From Ascidiaceihabitans sp029251465 (GTDB lineage Bacteria > Pseudomonadota > Alphaproteobacteria > Rhodobacterales > Rhodobacteraceae), in the NCBI RefSeq assembly GCF_042932805.1, contig NZ_CP170633.1, positions 3,410,001 to 3,474,000 of the forward strand: 64,000 bases of DNA, in the 5' to 3' direction. Positions within the stretch are counted from its first letter, which is position 1. Each line of letters begins with the position of its first letter. Below the pieces are notes generated by a model. That model did no database searches. It was not told the origin of the DNA and was given only the letters and a program-made list of their open reading frames with translations. The position numbers were made by a program, and so were the translations under genes. Shown here piece after piece: positions 26,434-35,426 of the stretch.

Positions 26434-28851
26434 TTAGAAGTCCAGATTTTCCACGTTCAGCGCGTTCTGCTGGATGAATTCACGACGTGGTTCGACAACG
26501 TCACCCATCAGTTTGGTGAACAAATCATCGGCCTCGGCCATATCGGCGACCTGTACTTGCAACAAAGTTCGTGCATCCGGGTCCAGCGTCGTTTCCCACA
26601 ACTGATCAGGGTTCATTTCACCCAAGCCTTTGTAGCGTTGCAGGGACAAGCCTTTTTCACCTTCTGCCAAAATCGCATTCAGTAAATCCATCGGGCCAAA
26701 AATCATCTGCGTTCGGTCTTTGCGGATCAGTTGCGCTGGCAGCGAATAGACCTCTTGCAAGCTTTGCGTAAACGACCCGGTCCGCCGGGCTTCACCACCG
26801 CGCAAAATACGACCATCCAGCGTGCGAACTTCTTCGACACCGCGCAGAATACGAGCCAAACGAATGCCGTGATCTTGGGTAATGCGGCCCTGCCAGCCCT
26901 GTTCATATTCCAAGGCGATCAGGTTCAAACGCGCCGCAACTTTGTCCGCTGTGCCTTGCAAATCAGACTCGACAACGCCGGGCGAAAAAGCACCTGCAAT
27001 CGCAGCCTGCTCCAGAATATGGCGCGGATAATGCGTCGGAAAGGCCTCAAGCACACGGCGCATTTGACGGGCCAAATCGACGACACGCATCAGGTCTGCA
27101 CCGCTAATTTCTTCACCGTTGCCTTGGCGCAGCATCGCGCCGTCAATACCTTGATTTACCAGATAATCTTCCATGGCGGCTTGGTCTTTGAGGTACACTT
27201 CGGACTTGCCGCGTGACACTTTGTACAACGGTGGCTGCGCGATATACAGGTGACCGCGCTCGATCAATTGCGGCATTTGGCGATAGAAGAATGTCAGCAA
27301 AAGTGTGCGGATGTGCGCGCCATCGACGTCCGCATCCGTCATGATGACGATCTTGTGGTAGCGCAATTTGTCGATGTTGAATTCGTCGCGACCAATGCCA
27401 GTGCCCAGCGCCATCACAAGGTTACCGATTTCCTGACTGCCCAGCATCCGGTCAAAGCGCGCGCGTTCAACGTTAAGGATTTTACCTTTTAGTGGCAGAA
27501 TCGCTTGGGTTTGACGGTCACGACCCGTCTGCGCAGAACCGCCAGCCGAGTCACCCTCGACGAGGAAAACTTCGGTTTTAGACGGATCTTTTTCAGAGCA
27601 ATCCTTGAGCTTGCCTGCAAGGAAATTCACATCCATCGCCGTCTTTCGACGGGTCAAATCACGGGCTTTGCGGGCCGCTTCACGCGCGAGCGCTGCTTCG
27701 ACAATTTTGCCAACGATAACCTTGGCAAGGTTCGGGTTTTCCTCGAACCATTCTGACAGCTTTTCGTTCACCAAACCTTCGACTGCGGGGCGCACTTCGG
27801 ACGACACCAGCTTGTCTTTGGTTTGAGACGAGAATTTCGGATCAGGCACTTTGACGGACAACACACAGGTCAAACCTTCGCGCGCGTCATCACCCGTAAA
27901 GCTGATCTTTTCTTTTTTCGCGATGCCAGATGTCTGTGCATAGTTGTTGATCGTACGCGTCAACGCGCCACGGAAACCGGCCATGTGCGCGCCGCCATCC
28001 CGCTGGGGGATGTTGTTGGTAAAGGGCAGCACGTTTTCATGGTAACTGTCATTCCACCACATCGCGACTTCGACGCCAATGTCATCGCGTTCGCCTGTGA
28101 TAAAAATCGGTTCTGCCATGATCGAGGTTTTGGAACGGTCCAGGTATTTTACAAATTCCTTAACGCCACCGTCGTAATACAGCTCTGATTTCAGATGTTC
28201 GGCAGGGCGTTCGTCTGTCAAAATTATGCGCACACCAGAGTTCAGGAACGCCAATTCCCGCAATCGTTTCTCAAGCGTTTCAAATGAATATTCAAGGTTC
28301 GAAAAGGTATCGGTCGAGGCAAGGAACCGCACTTCGGTCCCGGTGCGATCACCGCAATCGCCCACGATTTTCAGGTGTTCGACCGTGTCCCCGTGCGAGA
28401 ATTTTGCAACGTGTTCTTTGCCGTCGCGCCAAATGCGCAGGTCCAACTCGACCGACAGCGCGTTCACAACAGACACGCCAACGCCGTGCAAACCGCCCGA
28501 AACCTTGTACGAGTTGCTATCGAATTTGCCGCCCGCGTGCAGTTGGGTCATGATAACTTCGGCCGCTGAAACGCCTTCTTCCTCGTGGATGCCCACAGGA
28601 ATACCGCGCCCGTTATCGCTGACTGAAACCGAGGAATCCTCGTGGATTGTGACCGTGACCGCGTCCGCGTGACCGGCCAATGCTTCGTCAATTCCGTTAT
28701 CGACGACCTCGTAGACCATGTGGTGCAAACCAGAGCCGTCATCGGTATCCCCGATGTACATGCCTGGTCGCTTGCGAACTGCTTCTAAGCCCTTGAGAAC
28801 TTTAATAGAATCAGCGCCATATTCTTCTTTTTTCTGCTCAGGCTCGGACAT
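26434..28851 (-). CDS. gyrB: DNA gyrase subunit B
   Basis: 805 residues, the common size. GHKL ATPase motifs appear near the N-terminus (VYEVVDNGIDEALAGHAD, then VSDNGRGIPVGIH, and GGLHGVGVSVVNALS), the TOPRIM domain has VEGDSAGGSAQTGRDR and IVMTDADVDGAHIRTLLLTF, and the C-terminus has RYKGLGEMNPDQLWETT. With GyrA it introduces negative supercoils using ATP. It is the last gene of the rpsT-dnaA-dnaN-recF block, separated from recF by the lysE-like gene. Confidence 0.98.
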   Translation of the reverse strand: MSEPEQKKEEYGADSIKVLKGLEAVRKRPGMYIGDTDDGSGLHHMVYEVVDNGIDEALAGHADAVTVTIHEDSSVSVSDNGRGIPVGIHEEEGVSAAEVIMTQLHAGGKFDSNSYKVSGGLHGVGVSVVNALSVELDLRIWRDGKEHVAKFSHGDTVEHLKIVGDCGDRTGTEVRFLASTDTFSNLEYSFETLEKRLRELAFLNSGVRIILTDERPAEHLKSELYYDGGVKEFVKYLDRSKTSIMAEPIFITGERDDIGVEVAMWWNDSYHENVLPFTNNIPQRDGGAHMAGFRGALTRTINNYAQTSGIAKKEKISFTGDDAREGLTCVLSVKVPDPKFSSQTKDKLVSSEVRPAVEGLVNEKLSEWFEENPNLAKVIVGKIVEAALAREAARKARDLTRRKTAMDVNFLAGKLKDCSEKDPSKTEVFLVEGDSAGGSAQTGRDRQTQAILPLKGKILNVERARFDRMLGSQEIGNLVMALGTGIGRDEFNIDKLRYHKIVIMTDADVDGAHIRTLLLTFFYRQMPQLIERGHLYIAQPPLYKVSRGKSEVYLKDQAAMEDYLVNQGIDGAMLRQGNGEEISGADLMRVVDLARQMRRVLEAFPTHYPRHILEQAAIAGAFSPGVVESDLQGTADKVAARLNLIALEYEQGWQGRITQDHGIRLARILRGVEEVRTLDGRILRGGEARRTGSFTQSLQEVYSLPAQLIRKDRTQMIFGPMDLLNAILAEGEKGLSLQRYKGLGEMNPDQLWETTLDPDARTLLQVQVADMAEADDLFTKLMGDVVEPRREFIQQNALNVENLDF

Positions 28852-28929
28852 GCGATTTTACCTTCGTAATTTTGTCATTTTATACGATTTTTCAGGGGGA
28901 ATGTCACGGCTCAGACACAAGATTTTGTG

Positions 28930-29550
28930 TCAGAGGACGGCAATAACAACCCCGACCAAAATCAGCAGGGCGCCAGAGCCGATATTGATGCGACGAAGCG
29001 AATTTGGGGACCCGATCAAGCCACGCATTTGGCCGACACATGCGGCCATTGCGAGGTTTCCCGCCAACGGAACTGCGATGGACACCGCAATGATTATTCC
29101 GACGTCAATCCAGGTGATCGCGCGCAAATCAAAGAACCCCGGCAAGACGCCCATGTAAAATAGGACGGCTTTTGGGTTGCCTAAAATTGCGGCGACGCCG
29201 GCGATAAAACCGGCCCACATGCCCGGCCGTGTCAGGGTTTTGTTGGCTGAAATCGCGTGGCCTGCATGTCGGATCAACGCAAGGCCCATCAGGATGAAAA
29301 CGCCGCATGCCACCCACCGCAAAACTGTCATGAACGTGTCGAACACCGACAAAATCCAGCTGATGCCCAGCACAGCGACCAGCGGCCAAATGATGTCGCC
29401 AACAGCCACGCCTATCGCCAATGGCCATGCCGCTTGGAATCCACCAGACAAACTGCGGGCCGAGATTGCCAGCCACACAGGACCCGGCGTTGCGAACAAG
29501 ATCAGCAAGGCCCCGCAGTACAGCAGCAGATCGGATCCAGCGATTGTCAT
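28930..29550 (-). CDS. LysE family translocator (RhtB-like amino-acid exporter)
   Basis: 206 residues with six hydrophobic segments. The family signature appears as LLIFATPGPVWLAISARSLSGG near residues 16-37, followed by AWPLAIGVAVGDIIW, and the middle carries NPKAVLFYMGVLPGFFD. Members export amino acids or homoserine lactones from the cytoplasm. Its start overlaps the recF stop by four bases (ATGA), so it is translationally coupled to recF, an accessory insertion in the usual recF-gyrB order. Substrate is unknown. Confidence 0.92.
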   Translation of the reverse strand: MTIAGSDLLLYCGALLILFATPGPVWLAISARSLSGGFQAAWPLAIGVAVGDIIWPLVAVLGISWILSVFDTFMTVLRWVACGVFILMGLALIRHAGHAISANKTLTRPGMWAGFIAGVAAILGNPKAVLFYMGVLPGFFDLRAITWIDVGIIIAVSIAVPLAGNLAMAACVGQMRGLIGSPNSLRRINIGSGALLILVGVVIAVL

Positions 29551-30650
29551 GACAATTGATGCACGTGCGAAACGCCGGCCTCTTCTGTCACCTCAAGATA
29601 TTGCGCGCGCGTGCCCAAATCAGCAAACAGCTCCATTCCCGTTCCCGTCATCCAAGCTTGCGCCTTGAGCCCGCAAATTTCGTCGTACAGAGCGGCGCGG
29701 CGATTCGCGTCTAAATGCGCCGCAACCTCGTCGAGCAACAACAACGGTGGAGCGCCAAAATCTTGGGCCAAGGCGCGGGCATTGGCCAAAATCAAGGACA
29801 CCAAGAGTGCCTTTTGCTCGCCTGTAGAGCAGTCCTTGGCAGGCACATCTTTGGCCGCGTAGACGCCATAAATGTCGGCACGGTGCGGCCCGATCAACGT
29901 GCGCCCTGCGGTCAAGTCACGCGCGCGACCCTCAGACAGGGCAGTGCGCAAATCATCAACGGTTTCGGGCAAATCACCGTCACTGTGGGTGAGGGTCAAA
30001 TCCGCTGCGGGAAACGCTGTCTGCGCACCGCTTTGGGCGTCCTTCAACTGTGCCAGTGCCGCCATCCGGTTGTCATGAATCGCGCGACCGGTCTCGGCCA
30101 TCTTGGTCTCAAGCGCGCTGTACCAATGCGGATCACGCACCATGTCCTTGAGAAGACGATTGCGTTCGCGCATCGCCTTTTCGTAGGTCAGCGACAGATC
30201 CGCATGCGATGGCGTAAAGCTCAGCGTCATGCGATCTAGAAAACGGCGACGCCCTTCGGCCCCCTCGATCCACAAACGGTCCATCGACGGGATCAGCCAC
30301 AGCACGCGCGCAATACGCCCCAATGCAGTCTGAGCGGCAGATTTTTCATCGATCTTGGTTTGGCGGGCCTTGCCGCTTTCGGACCAGATTTCGACTTCGT
30401 GCACCTGCGACAAGGAATGCAAAACGCCCGAGACTTTCCAACCCAGCGCCTCGGGCCTGCGCGTCATGTCTTCTGCACTGGCGCGGCGCAATCCACGGCC
30501 GGGTGAAAACAGCGAGACGGCTTCGATGATGTTGGTTTTACCGGCACCGTTTGGCCCAAAGATCGCGACAGGGCGCGGATCAACAGACACGCGCGCCAGT
30601 TTATGCGAGCGAAAGTGGGAAACCGTCAAAGAGGACAGGTGCAAGGTCAT
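29547..30650 (-). CDS. recF: DNA replication and repair protein RecF
   Basis: 367 residues. The ABC-type ATPase elements are Walker A AIFGPNGAGKTNIIEAVSL (about 29-47), the ABC signature CSTGEQKALLVSLILANA (about 268-285) and Walker B PLLLLDEVAAHLD (about 300-312). The start MTLHLSSLTVSHFRSHKLA fits RecF. RecF loads RecA at single-strand gaps through RecOR. It lies 53 bp downstream of dnaN and is co-directional, and it overlaps the lysE-like gene. Confidence 0.96.
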   Translation of the reverse strand: MTLHLSSLTVSHFRSHKLARVSVDPRPVAIFGPNGAGKTNIIEAVSLFSPGRGLRRASAEDMTRRPEALGWKVSGVLHSLSQVHEVEIWSESGKARQTKIDEKSAAQTALGRIARVLWLIPSMDRLWIEGAEGRRRFLDRMTLSFTPSHADLSLTYEKAMRERNRLLKDMVRDPHWYSALETKMAETGRAIHDNRMAALAQLKDAQSGAQTAFPAADLTLTHSDGDLPETVDDLRTALSEGRARDLTAGRTLIGPHRADIYGVYAAKDVPAKDCSTGEQKALLVSLILANARALAQDFGAPPLLLLDEVAAHLDANRRAALYDEICGLKAQAWMTGTGMELFADLGTRAQYLEVTEEAGVSHVHQLS

Positions 30651-30703
30651 GTCAAAGGGGCCGATTTGCGTTGTCGAAAACGCACCCGTTCATCAGATGT
30701 GCG

Positions 30704-31822
30704 TCAAACACGCATCGGCATGACGACGTAGACCGCTGAGTGGTCATTGCCTTCGCGCATCAGGGTCGGATCGCCGGAAGAATTGAACATGAACACTGCA
30801 TTTTCGCGGTCAACCTGACTGGCAATTTCCAGCAAGTATTTGGCGTTAAACCCGATTTCCAGACGTTCGTCACCGTAGGCAACTGCCAGCTCTTCTTCGG
30901 CAGCACCGCTGTCAGGCGCGTTGACCGACAGGATCAGGCGGTCTTCGTCCAACTGCAATTTCACGGCACGCGAGCGTTCAGATGACACGGTTGCAACACG
31001 GTCAACGGCCTTGGCAAAGTCTGCGGCGTCGACTTCCATTTTACGCGTGTTGCCTTGCGGGATAACGCGCGTGTAATCGGGAAACGTGCCATCGATGACT
31101 TTGGATGTCAGCGTGATGTCCGGCGTGGCAAAGCGAACTTTTGTCTCGGACACGGACACGGCAATTTTCATGTCGTCGTCGTCGAGCAGCTTGCGCAATT
31201 CGCCAACAGTTTTGCGCGGCACAATTACGCCGGGCATGTCAGATGCGTTTTCGGGCAGGTCGGTATCGATCCGCGCCAAACGGTGGCCGTCGGTGGCCAC
31301 GCAGCGCAATACTTTGCCGCCGTCAAAATCGGACACGTGCATGTACACGCCGTTCAAGTAATACCGCGTTTCTTCGGTCGAGATTGCGAATTTCGATTTG
31401 TCGAACAAGCGACGCAATTTTGGTGCTTCGATCGAGAAATTGGAGGCGTATTCAGACGACGCCATCACAGGGAAATCTTCTTTTGGCAAGGTCGCGAGCG
31501 AAAAGTTCGAGCGCCCAGCTTCGACTGTCAATCGGCCCGCGGCGCTGTCTGCCGTCAAGGTAACCAACGCGCCGTCCGGCAATTTACGAACAATTTCGTG
31601 CAACGTTGTTGCGGCGACGGTCGTGGCACCTGCGCGTTCAACTTGGCCCGGCGCTTTGTCGACAACTTCGATGTCCAGATCGGTGGCGCGAAACGTCACA
31701 TCGGACCCTTCGGCTTCGATCAGCACGTTTGCGAGGATCGGAATGGTATTGCGCCGTTCAACCACGGACTGCGCTTGGGACACTGCTTTGAGCAGATTTG
31801 CGCGTTCAATACTGACTTTCAT
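30704..31822 (-). CDS. dnaN: DNA polymerase III subunit beta (sliding clamp)
   Basis: 372 residues, starting MKVSIERANLLKAVSQAQSV and ending YVVMPMRV, both diagnostic. The three clamp domains are present: TDLDIEVVD (domain I), PRKTVGELRKLLDD (domain II) and NAKYLLEIASQVD (domain III); the C-terminal MPMRV forms the edge of the protein-binding pocket. It tethers the replicative polymerase to DNA. It is normally directly after dnaA, but here a 255-residue unknown gene lies between them. A 163-bp gap upstream may hold its own promoter. Confidence 0.98.
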   Translation of the reverse strand: MKVSIERANLLKAVSQAQSVVERRNTIPILANVLIEAEGSDVTFRATDLDIEVVDKAPGQVERAGATTVAATTLHEIVRKLPDGALVTLTADSAAGRLTVEAGRSNFSLATLPKEDFPVMASSEYASNFSIEAPKLRRLFDKSKFAISTEETRYYLNGVYMHVSDFDGGKVLRCVATDGHRLARIDTDLPENASDMPGVIVPRKTVGELRKLLDDDDMKIAVSVSETKVRFATPDITLTSKVIDGTFPDYTRVIPQGNTRKMEVDAADFAKAVDRVATVSSERSRAVKLQLDEDRLILSVNAPDSGAAEEELAVAYGDERLEIGFNAKYLLEIASQVDRENAVFMFNSSGDPTLMREGNDHSAVYVVMPMRV

Positions 31823-31986
31823 GTGTCTTCTCCCATCCGGACTGCCGGAGGGTTAAACTACTCTCTCACAGCATATTCTCAAGCATTATCTTGCTTGTGC
31901 GGGGGTTTGATTGGGGCGTCAAGGGTGACAGCACCCAAGCGGCGCGTCTCGATCCGTGTCCGCCACTAAAAACGCCACATAATCGC

Positions 31987-32754
31987 CTATGGTTTTTCGA
32001 ACAGATCCAGGATTGCAGGGATTTTTTCAGCAAACTCAATGAACACTGCTGGTGGTGGCTGGTTTTCTTGCGGCCAATCCGGGATTTTCACACCCCAAGC
32101 CTCGAAGACTAGTCCGCTGGACTTCAATTTCACCCTGACAATGCAAGTCTTGTCAGTCTCGTGCGGGTACACTGCGCAGGATGAGGCAATCCGGTATTCA
32201 TCTTTCAGCCAACCGGCTGTTTCCATGTATTGTCTGTTTAGGACTTCGTTGAAGGGTTTGGTTCGTCGAAAATGATTTGGGTCAGTAGAATCCAAACTGA
32301 TTGGATTGGGCCGCACCAAATCTCCAATCGCGTTTCCGAATTGAAACCGAAAAAGAGACTCGGCGGACGGAAGCGTCAACTGCTGCGCAATTTTGTTATT
32401 TGCAGTCTTATCCAGCAGGACAGAATCAATTTTTGATCTACCCGCGATGTCCTCGGCGCAGAAGCCATTGGTGGGTTCTGGAAAGGCCGAGTCATCCGGT
32501 AAAACCATCCGAGGCAAAGGCGATCCGTCTTTGGGTGGCGGGAACATAAGATAGTGGGTTTTTTGAACGGGAATCGAAAGCTGTTTCCCATTCATAACGA
32601 TATCAGCAGATGTAACGTGCGTGCAGACTTTGGGGTCTGGTGCGTGGATGTAGCCACGCACCAGAATGATACAAATCAGCCCAACAAACGAAACAATCGC
32701 TAAGACTGCTAGCCCAAAGACCCATCTAAAGAAATTCGCCAGATACACATCCAA
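31987..32754 (-). CDS. Unknown membrane-anchored protein inserted between dnaA and dnaN
   Basis: 255 residues. One strong transmembrane segment, WVFGLAVLAIVSFVGLICII (about residues 11-30), is followed by a long soluble part with six or so Cys (for example KVCTHVTS, NGFCAEDI, SSCAVYPH, KTCIVRV). The Cys spacing suggests disulfides and therefore an outward-facing domain. No family is recognised. It starts eleven bases after the dnaA stop, with no clear ribosome site, so it may be translated by reinitiation or coupling. Position inside the dnaA-dnaN pair is unusual. Cys-rich ectodomain and location are observations; a role in replication is not supported by the sequence. Confidence 0.75.
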   Translation of the reverse strand: MDVYLANFFRWVFGLAVLAIVSFVGLICIILVRGYIHAPDPKVCTHVTSADIVMNGKQLSIPVQKTHYLMFPPPKDGSPLPRMVLPDDSAFPEPTNGFCAEDIAGRSKIDSVLLDKTANNKIAQQLTLPSAESLFRFQFGNAIGDLVRPNPISLDSTDPNHFRRTKPFNEVLNRQYMETAGWLKDEYRIASSCAVYPHETDKTCIVRVKLKSSGLVFEAWGVKIPDWPQENQPPPAVFIEFAEKIPAILDLFEKP

Positions 32755-32765
32755 TTTGCGTAGTC

Positions 32766-34124
32766 TTACGCCTCTAGCGCGCGGCGCAGCAATTCGAGGT
32801 CTTCGGCGATCTGGACGTCGGCCTGTTTCAGCTCTTCGATGCGTTTGACGCCGTGCATGACCGTGGTGTGATCACGACCGCCAAAACGACGCCCGATTTC
32901 AGGCAAGGACCGGCTGGTCATGTGTTTCGACAAATACATCGCCACCTGACGCGGGCGGGCAAAACTGCGCAGGCGTTTTGGGCCAATCATGTCGGACAGG
33001 CGGATGTTGTAGTGGTCAGACACTTTGCGCTGGATTTCTTCGACAGTGATTTTGCGTTCGGATGCACGCAGCACGTCGGCCAGACAATCTTGGGTTAGCG
33101 CCATGTCGATTTCGCGACCAACAAGCGAGGCAAAGGCGAACAGACGGGTCAGCGCGCCTTCGAGCACGCGCACGTTTGTGGAAATGCGGTGGGCGAGGAA
33201 TTCCAGAACGCCGTCTTCGATTTCAAGACCCGGATAGTTCACGCGCTGGGTTTCGATCTTGCTTTGCAAAATGCCGAGGCGCAGTTCGTAGTCTGTCGGG
33301 TGCAGATCGACAACCAAGCCACATTGCAGGCGCGATTTCACGCGATCCTCAAGGTCCTTGATTTCGCCCGGCGCGCGGTCAGCGGAAATGATGATCTGTT
33401 TTTGCTGGTCAACCAGCGCGTTGAAGGTGTGAAAGAATTCCTCTTGCGTAGAATCTTTGCCAGCGATGAATTGCACATCATCGACCATCAGCACGTCGAC
33501 GGACCGAAAGATCTCCTTGAAATCCATCATTTTGCGATCCCGCAACGCTTGGACAAAACGGTACATGAATTGCTCAGCAGACAGGTACAGCACGTTCAGA
33601 TCAGGGCGCGAAGTTTGCAGCTCCCATGCGATGGCGTGCATCAGGTGGGTTTTGCCAAGGCCAACACCGCCGTACAGGAACAACGGATTGAACGTGACAG
33701 GGCCACCTTCGGCGACGCGCTTGGCCGCGGCATGGGCCAGTTCGTTCGGTTTGCCGACGACAAATTTATCAAACGTAAACCGCTTGTCGAGCGATGCTGT
33801 GTTCAGCCCGTTTGCAGCAGGCGTGCGGACGGGCTGGGCAGTCATCTGAGGCTTGGCTGCGATGTTCATACGCGGCGCGGGTGCAGCGGACACGGCAAAG
33901 CTAAGGCGACGGATAGACGGATCGGCCGCCTTGAGTTCGTGCAAAATCATATCCGAGAAATTCTGGCTTACGTAGTTGCCCAAAAAGTTCGTCGGCGCGT
34001 TAAAGGATGCGATACCTTCGGTGACGTCACGCAATCGCAGCGGTTCAATCCATGTTTTGAAGTTGTTCTGGCCCGCTGTCTTAACCAGCTTATGGCTCAG
34101 TTTTTCCCACTCGTCCTGTGTCAT
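32766..34124 (-). CDS. dnaA: Chromosomal replication initiator protein DnaA
   Basis: 452 residues. Domain I begins WEKLSHKLVKTAGQNNFKTW. The AAA+ domain has Walker A YGGVGLGKTHLMHAIAW (about 150-166), Walker B VLMVDDVQFIAGKD (about 208-221) and the arginine-finger region further on. Domain IV has the DnaA signature SLPEIGRRFGGRDHTTVMHG near residue 410. DnaA opens oriC and is itself regulated in alphaproteobacteria. A 456-bp stretch with GANTC sites precedes it and rpsT lies further upstream on the same strand. Confidence 0.98.
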   Translation of the reverse strand: MTQDEWEKLSHKLVKTAGQNNFKTWIEPLRLRDVTEGIASFNAPTNFLGNYVSQNFSDMILHELKAADPSIRRLSFAVSAAPAPRMNIAAKPQMTAQPVRTPAANGLNTASLDKRFTFDKFVVGKPNELAHAAAKRVAEGGPVTFNPLFLYGGVGLGKTHLMHAIAWELQTSRPDLNVLYLSAEQFMYRFVQALRDRKMMDFKEIFRSVDVLMVDDVQFIAGKDSTQEEFFHTFNALVDQQKQIIISADRAPGEIKDLEDRVKSRLQCGLVVDLHPTDYELRLGILQSKIETQRVNYPGLEIEDGVLEFLAHRISTNVRVLEGALTRLFAFASLVGREIDMALTQDCLADVLRASERKITVEEIQRKVSDHYNIRLSDMIGPKRLRSFARPRQVAMYLSKHMTSRSLPEIGRRFGGRDHTTVMHGVKRIEELKQADVQIAEDLELLRRALEA

Positions 34125-34468
34125 GCGTCGCTTACCGTCCCGTACACTCGTTGCCTGTCAGAGTTGCTTCCTGGCGCACTCTGTTTGCCTCACACATCAC
34201 TTCATCCGGCAACACTTCTCGGACCAGTTCCCCCAACAGAAACAAGTGTCCGACTTGGATATTAACAGCTGCGCACCCAGTCGTGGCCGGAGCATTACCG
34301 ACACTGTGACTAAATGCTTAATGCATCCAAATATGTTTTTGACAGTGCTTGGTTGCTAGGCAACTCAATGCAGACACCTACAAAAGCGATCGTTTGCTCT
34401 TGCTCAGTTACCCACCTTCACAGCTACGTTTTACCGCGCTCTTTCAGTGACCTGTCCCCCCGCGAAGT

Positions 34469-34565
34469 GAATCGCTAGGACAGTGGTAGCAAGTTCGTGA
34501 GTAGCCCGGCAACTGATCTTCTGTGTTGACTCATTGAATCTAGAAAAAGAATCTCTTGGTCAAAA
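34469..34565 (-). promoter_or_regulatory. Probable dnaA promoter region with four GANTC (CcrM) sites
   Basis: GANTC occurs at 34469-34473, 34528-34532, 34536-34540 and 34549-34553, three within 26 bp. On the minus strand TTGACC lies near 34560 with a weak TAGATT about 15 bases later, overlapping two of the sites. In Caulobacter GANTC methylation by CcrM tunes dnaA expression; the same is inferred here. The exact promoter is not proven. Confidence 0.45.
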
Positions 34566-34580
34566 AACTGGTCTGAAACG

Positions 34581-34611
34581 GAAAAAAGGCACCGCGTTAT
34601 GCGATGCCTTT
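34581..34611 (-). terminator. Intrinsic terminator of rpsT
   Basis: Read on the minus strand, GGCATCGC and GCGGTGCC pair around ATAAC (eight base pairs with one G-T) and are followed by six T. It is 33 bases after the rpsT stop, so dnaA is probably transcribed from its own promoter downstream. Confidence 0.85.
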
Positions 34612-34643
34612 TCTATCAACTGCTTAGCCATAAATAGCGAGGG

Positions 34644-34907
34644 TTAACCGACCGCTTTGACCCGTGCAGACAAGCGCGACATTTTGCGCGCGACTGTGTT
34701 TTTGTGGTACACACCCTTGGTCACGCCGCGCATCAGCTCTGGCTGAGCGGCACGAAGGGCTGCGTTTGCTGCGTCTTTGTCGCCAGATTCGATAGCTTCT
34801 TCGACTTTGCGCAGGAATGTGCGAATGCGCGAACGACGCGCTTTGTTGACTTCGAAACGTGCTGCGTTTTGACGCGCGCGTTTTTTGGCTTGAGGCGTAT
34901 TTGCCAT
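34644..34907 (-). CDS. rpsT: 30S ribosomal protein S20
   Basis: 87 residues, the usual size. The sequence starts MANTPQAKKRARQNAARFEV and continues with the basic helices typical of S20 (RRSRIRTFLRKVEEAIESGD, and NTVARKMSRLSARVKAV at the C-terminus). S20 binds 16S rRNA helices 9, 11 and 44 in early 30S assembly. Its place upstream of dnaA is conserved in alphaproteobacteria. An intrinsic terminator follows, so it forms its own transcription unit. Confidence 0.97.
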   Translation of the reverse strand: MANTPQAKKRARQNAARFEVNKARRSRIRTFLRKVEEAIESGDKDAANAALRAAQPELMRGVTKGVYHKNTVARKMSRLSARVKAVG

Positions 34908-35116
34908 TTTATCTCGTCCCGTTTCATGTTCGGTGCGGTAGTTTTATGCAGCACTAGCTGCGGTGAAGTCGCTCACTTAGGCCCGGTTGGGTTACGAGTC
35001 AACCAATTACGGTGCCCAACACGGCCTGTTACACGCAGCATAGTTCGCTTTGTCATTTCCGATGTCGCAAAATTAAGGCTAGTTATGATGCATGATCTAA
35101 ATGTACTGGAATATGA

Positions 35117-35410
35117 ATGACCGTCCGTGTTTGCGCTTTAACAACCGTCAACCCAAACGAAACAGAAGCACTTAGCGCTTACATGGCGACCACAACGCCA
35201 CTGTTAGAGAAAGCCAAGGCCAAGATTGTAGTCACCTACGCTGTCGCCCGCACAATCGTCGGTGACACCGTCCCGTCCACAGTCACGATCGTGGAATATC
35301 CCACCATCGAAGACCTGGAAAGCGTGTTTGATAGCGCGGAATATGGCCTGCTAAAAGAAATCCGCGCCCGGGCGTTTCTATCTTATCAAATCAGTATTTT
35401 GACTGACTAA
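35117..35410 (+). CDS. DUF1330-like small protein (dimeric alpha/beta barrel)
   Basis: 97 residues. The pattern of an N-terminal strand (VCALTTVNPNETEALSAYM), a middle strand and a helix with VTIVEYPTIEDLESVFDS followed by EYGLLKEIRA resembles DUF1330 and related ferredoxin-like dimeric barrel proteins, in which S-x-E-Y in the second helix is conserved. No active site is established for the family. It stands alone between rpsT and the convergent enoyl-CoA hydratase gene, 208 bp after the former's start. No ribosome site stronger than GGAATATGA is visible. Confidence 0.72.
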   Translation: MTVRVCALTTVNPNETEALSAYMATTTPLLEKAKAKIVVTYAVARTIVGDTVPSTVTIVEYPTIEDLESVFDSAEYGLLKEIRARAFLSYQISILTD

Positions 35411-35426
35411 AGCGGCCTTGAACTGG

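Larger units (their letters stand above)
34125..34643. other. 519-bp non-coding gap between dnaA and rpsT
   Basis: No supported gene lies here. The right end holds the rpsT terminator; the middle holds four GANTC sites and a probable dnaA promoter reading leftwards. A single weak DnaA-box-like TTACCCACC occurs near 34409. There is no cluster of DnaA boxes, so I do not call it oriC. The gap leaves a long 5' leader of about 400 bases for dnaA if transcription begins near 34520-34540. Confidence 0.6.

Noticed and set aside
31055..31969. Long open frame of 304 codons opposite dnaN
   Set aside because: Complementary-strand shadow of dnaN with no family resemblance and no ribosome site.
33189..34265. 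Long open frame of 358 codons opposite dnaA
   Set aside because: It mirrors the dnaA codons on the other strand, has low-complexity composition and no recognisable protein features.
34125..34580. oriC in the gap upstream of dnaA
   Set aside because: Only one weak DnaA-box-like sequence (TTACCCACC) was found and no AT-rich repeats; in this group the origin is usually elsewhere.
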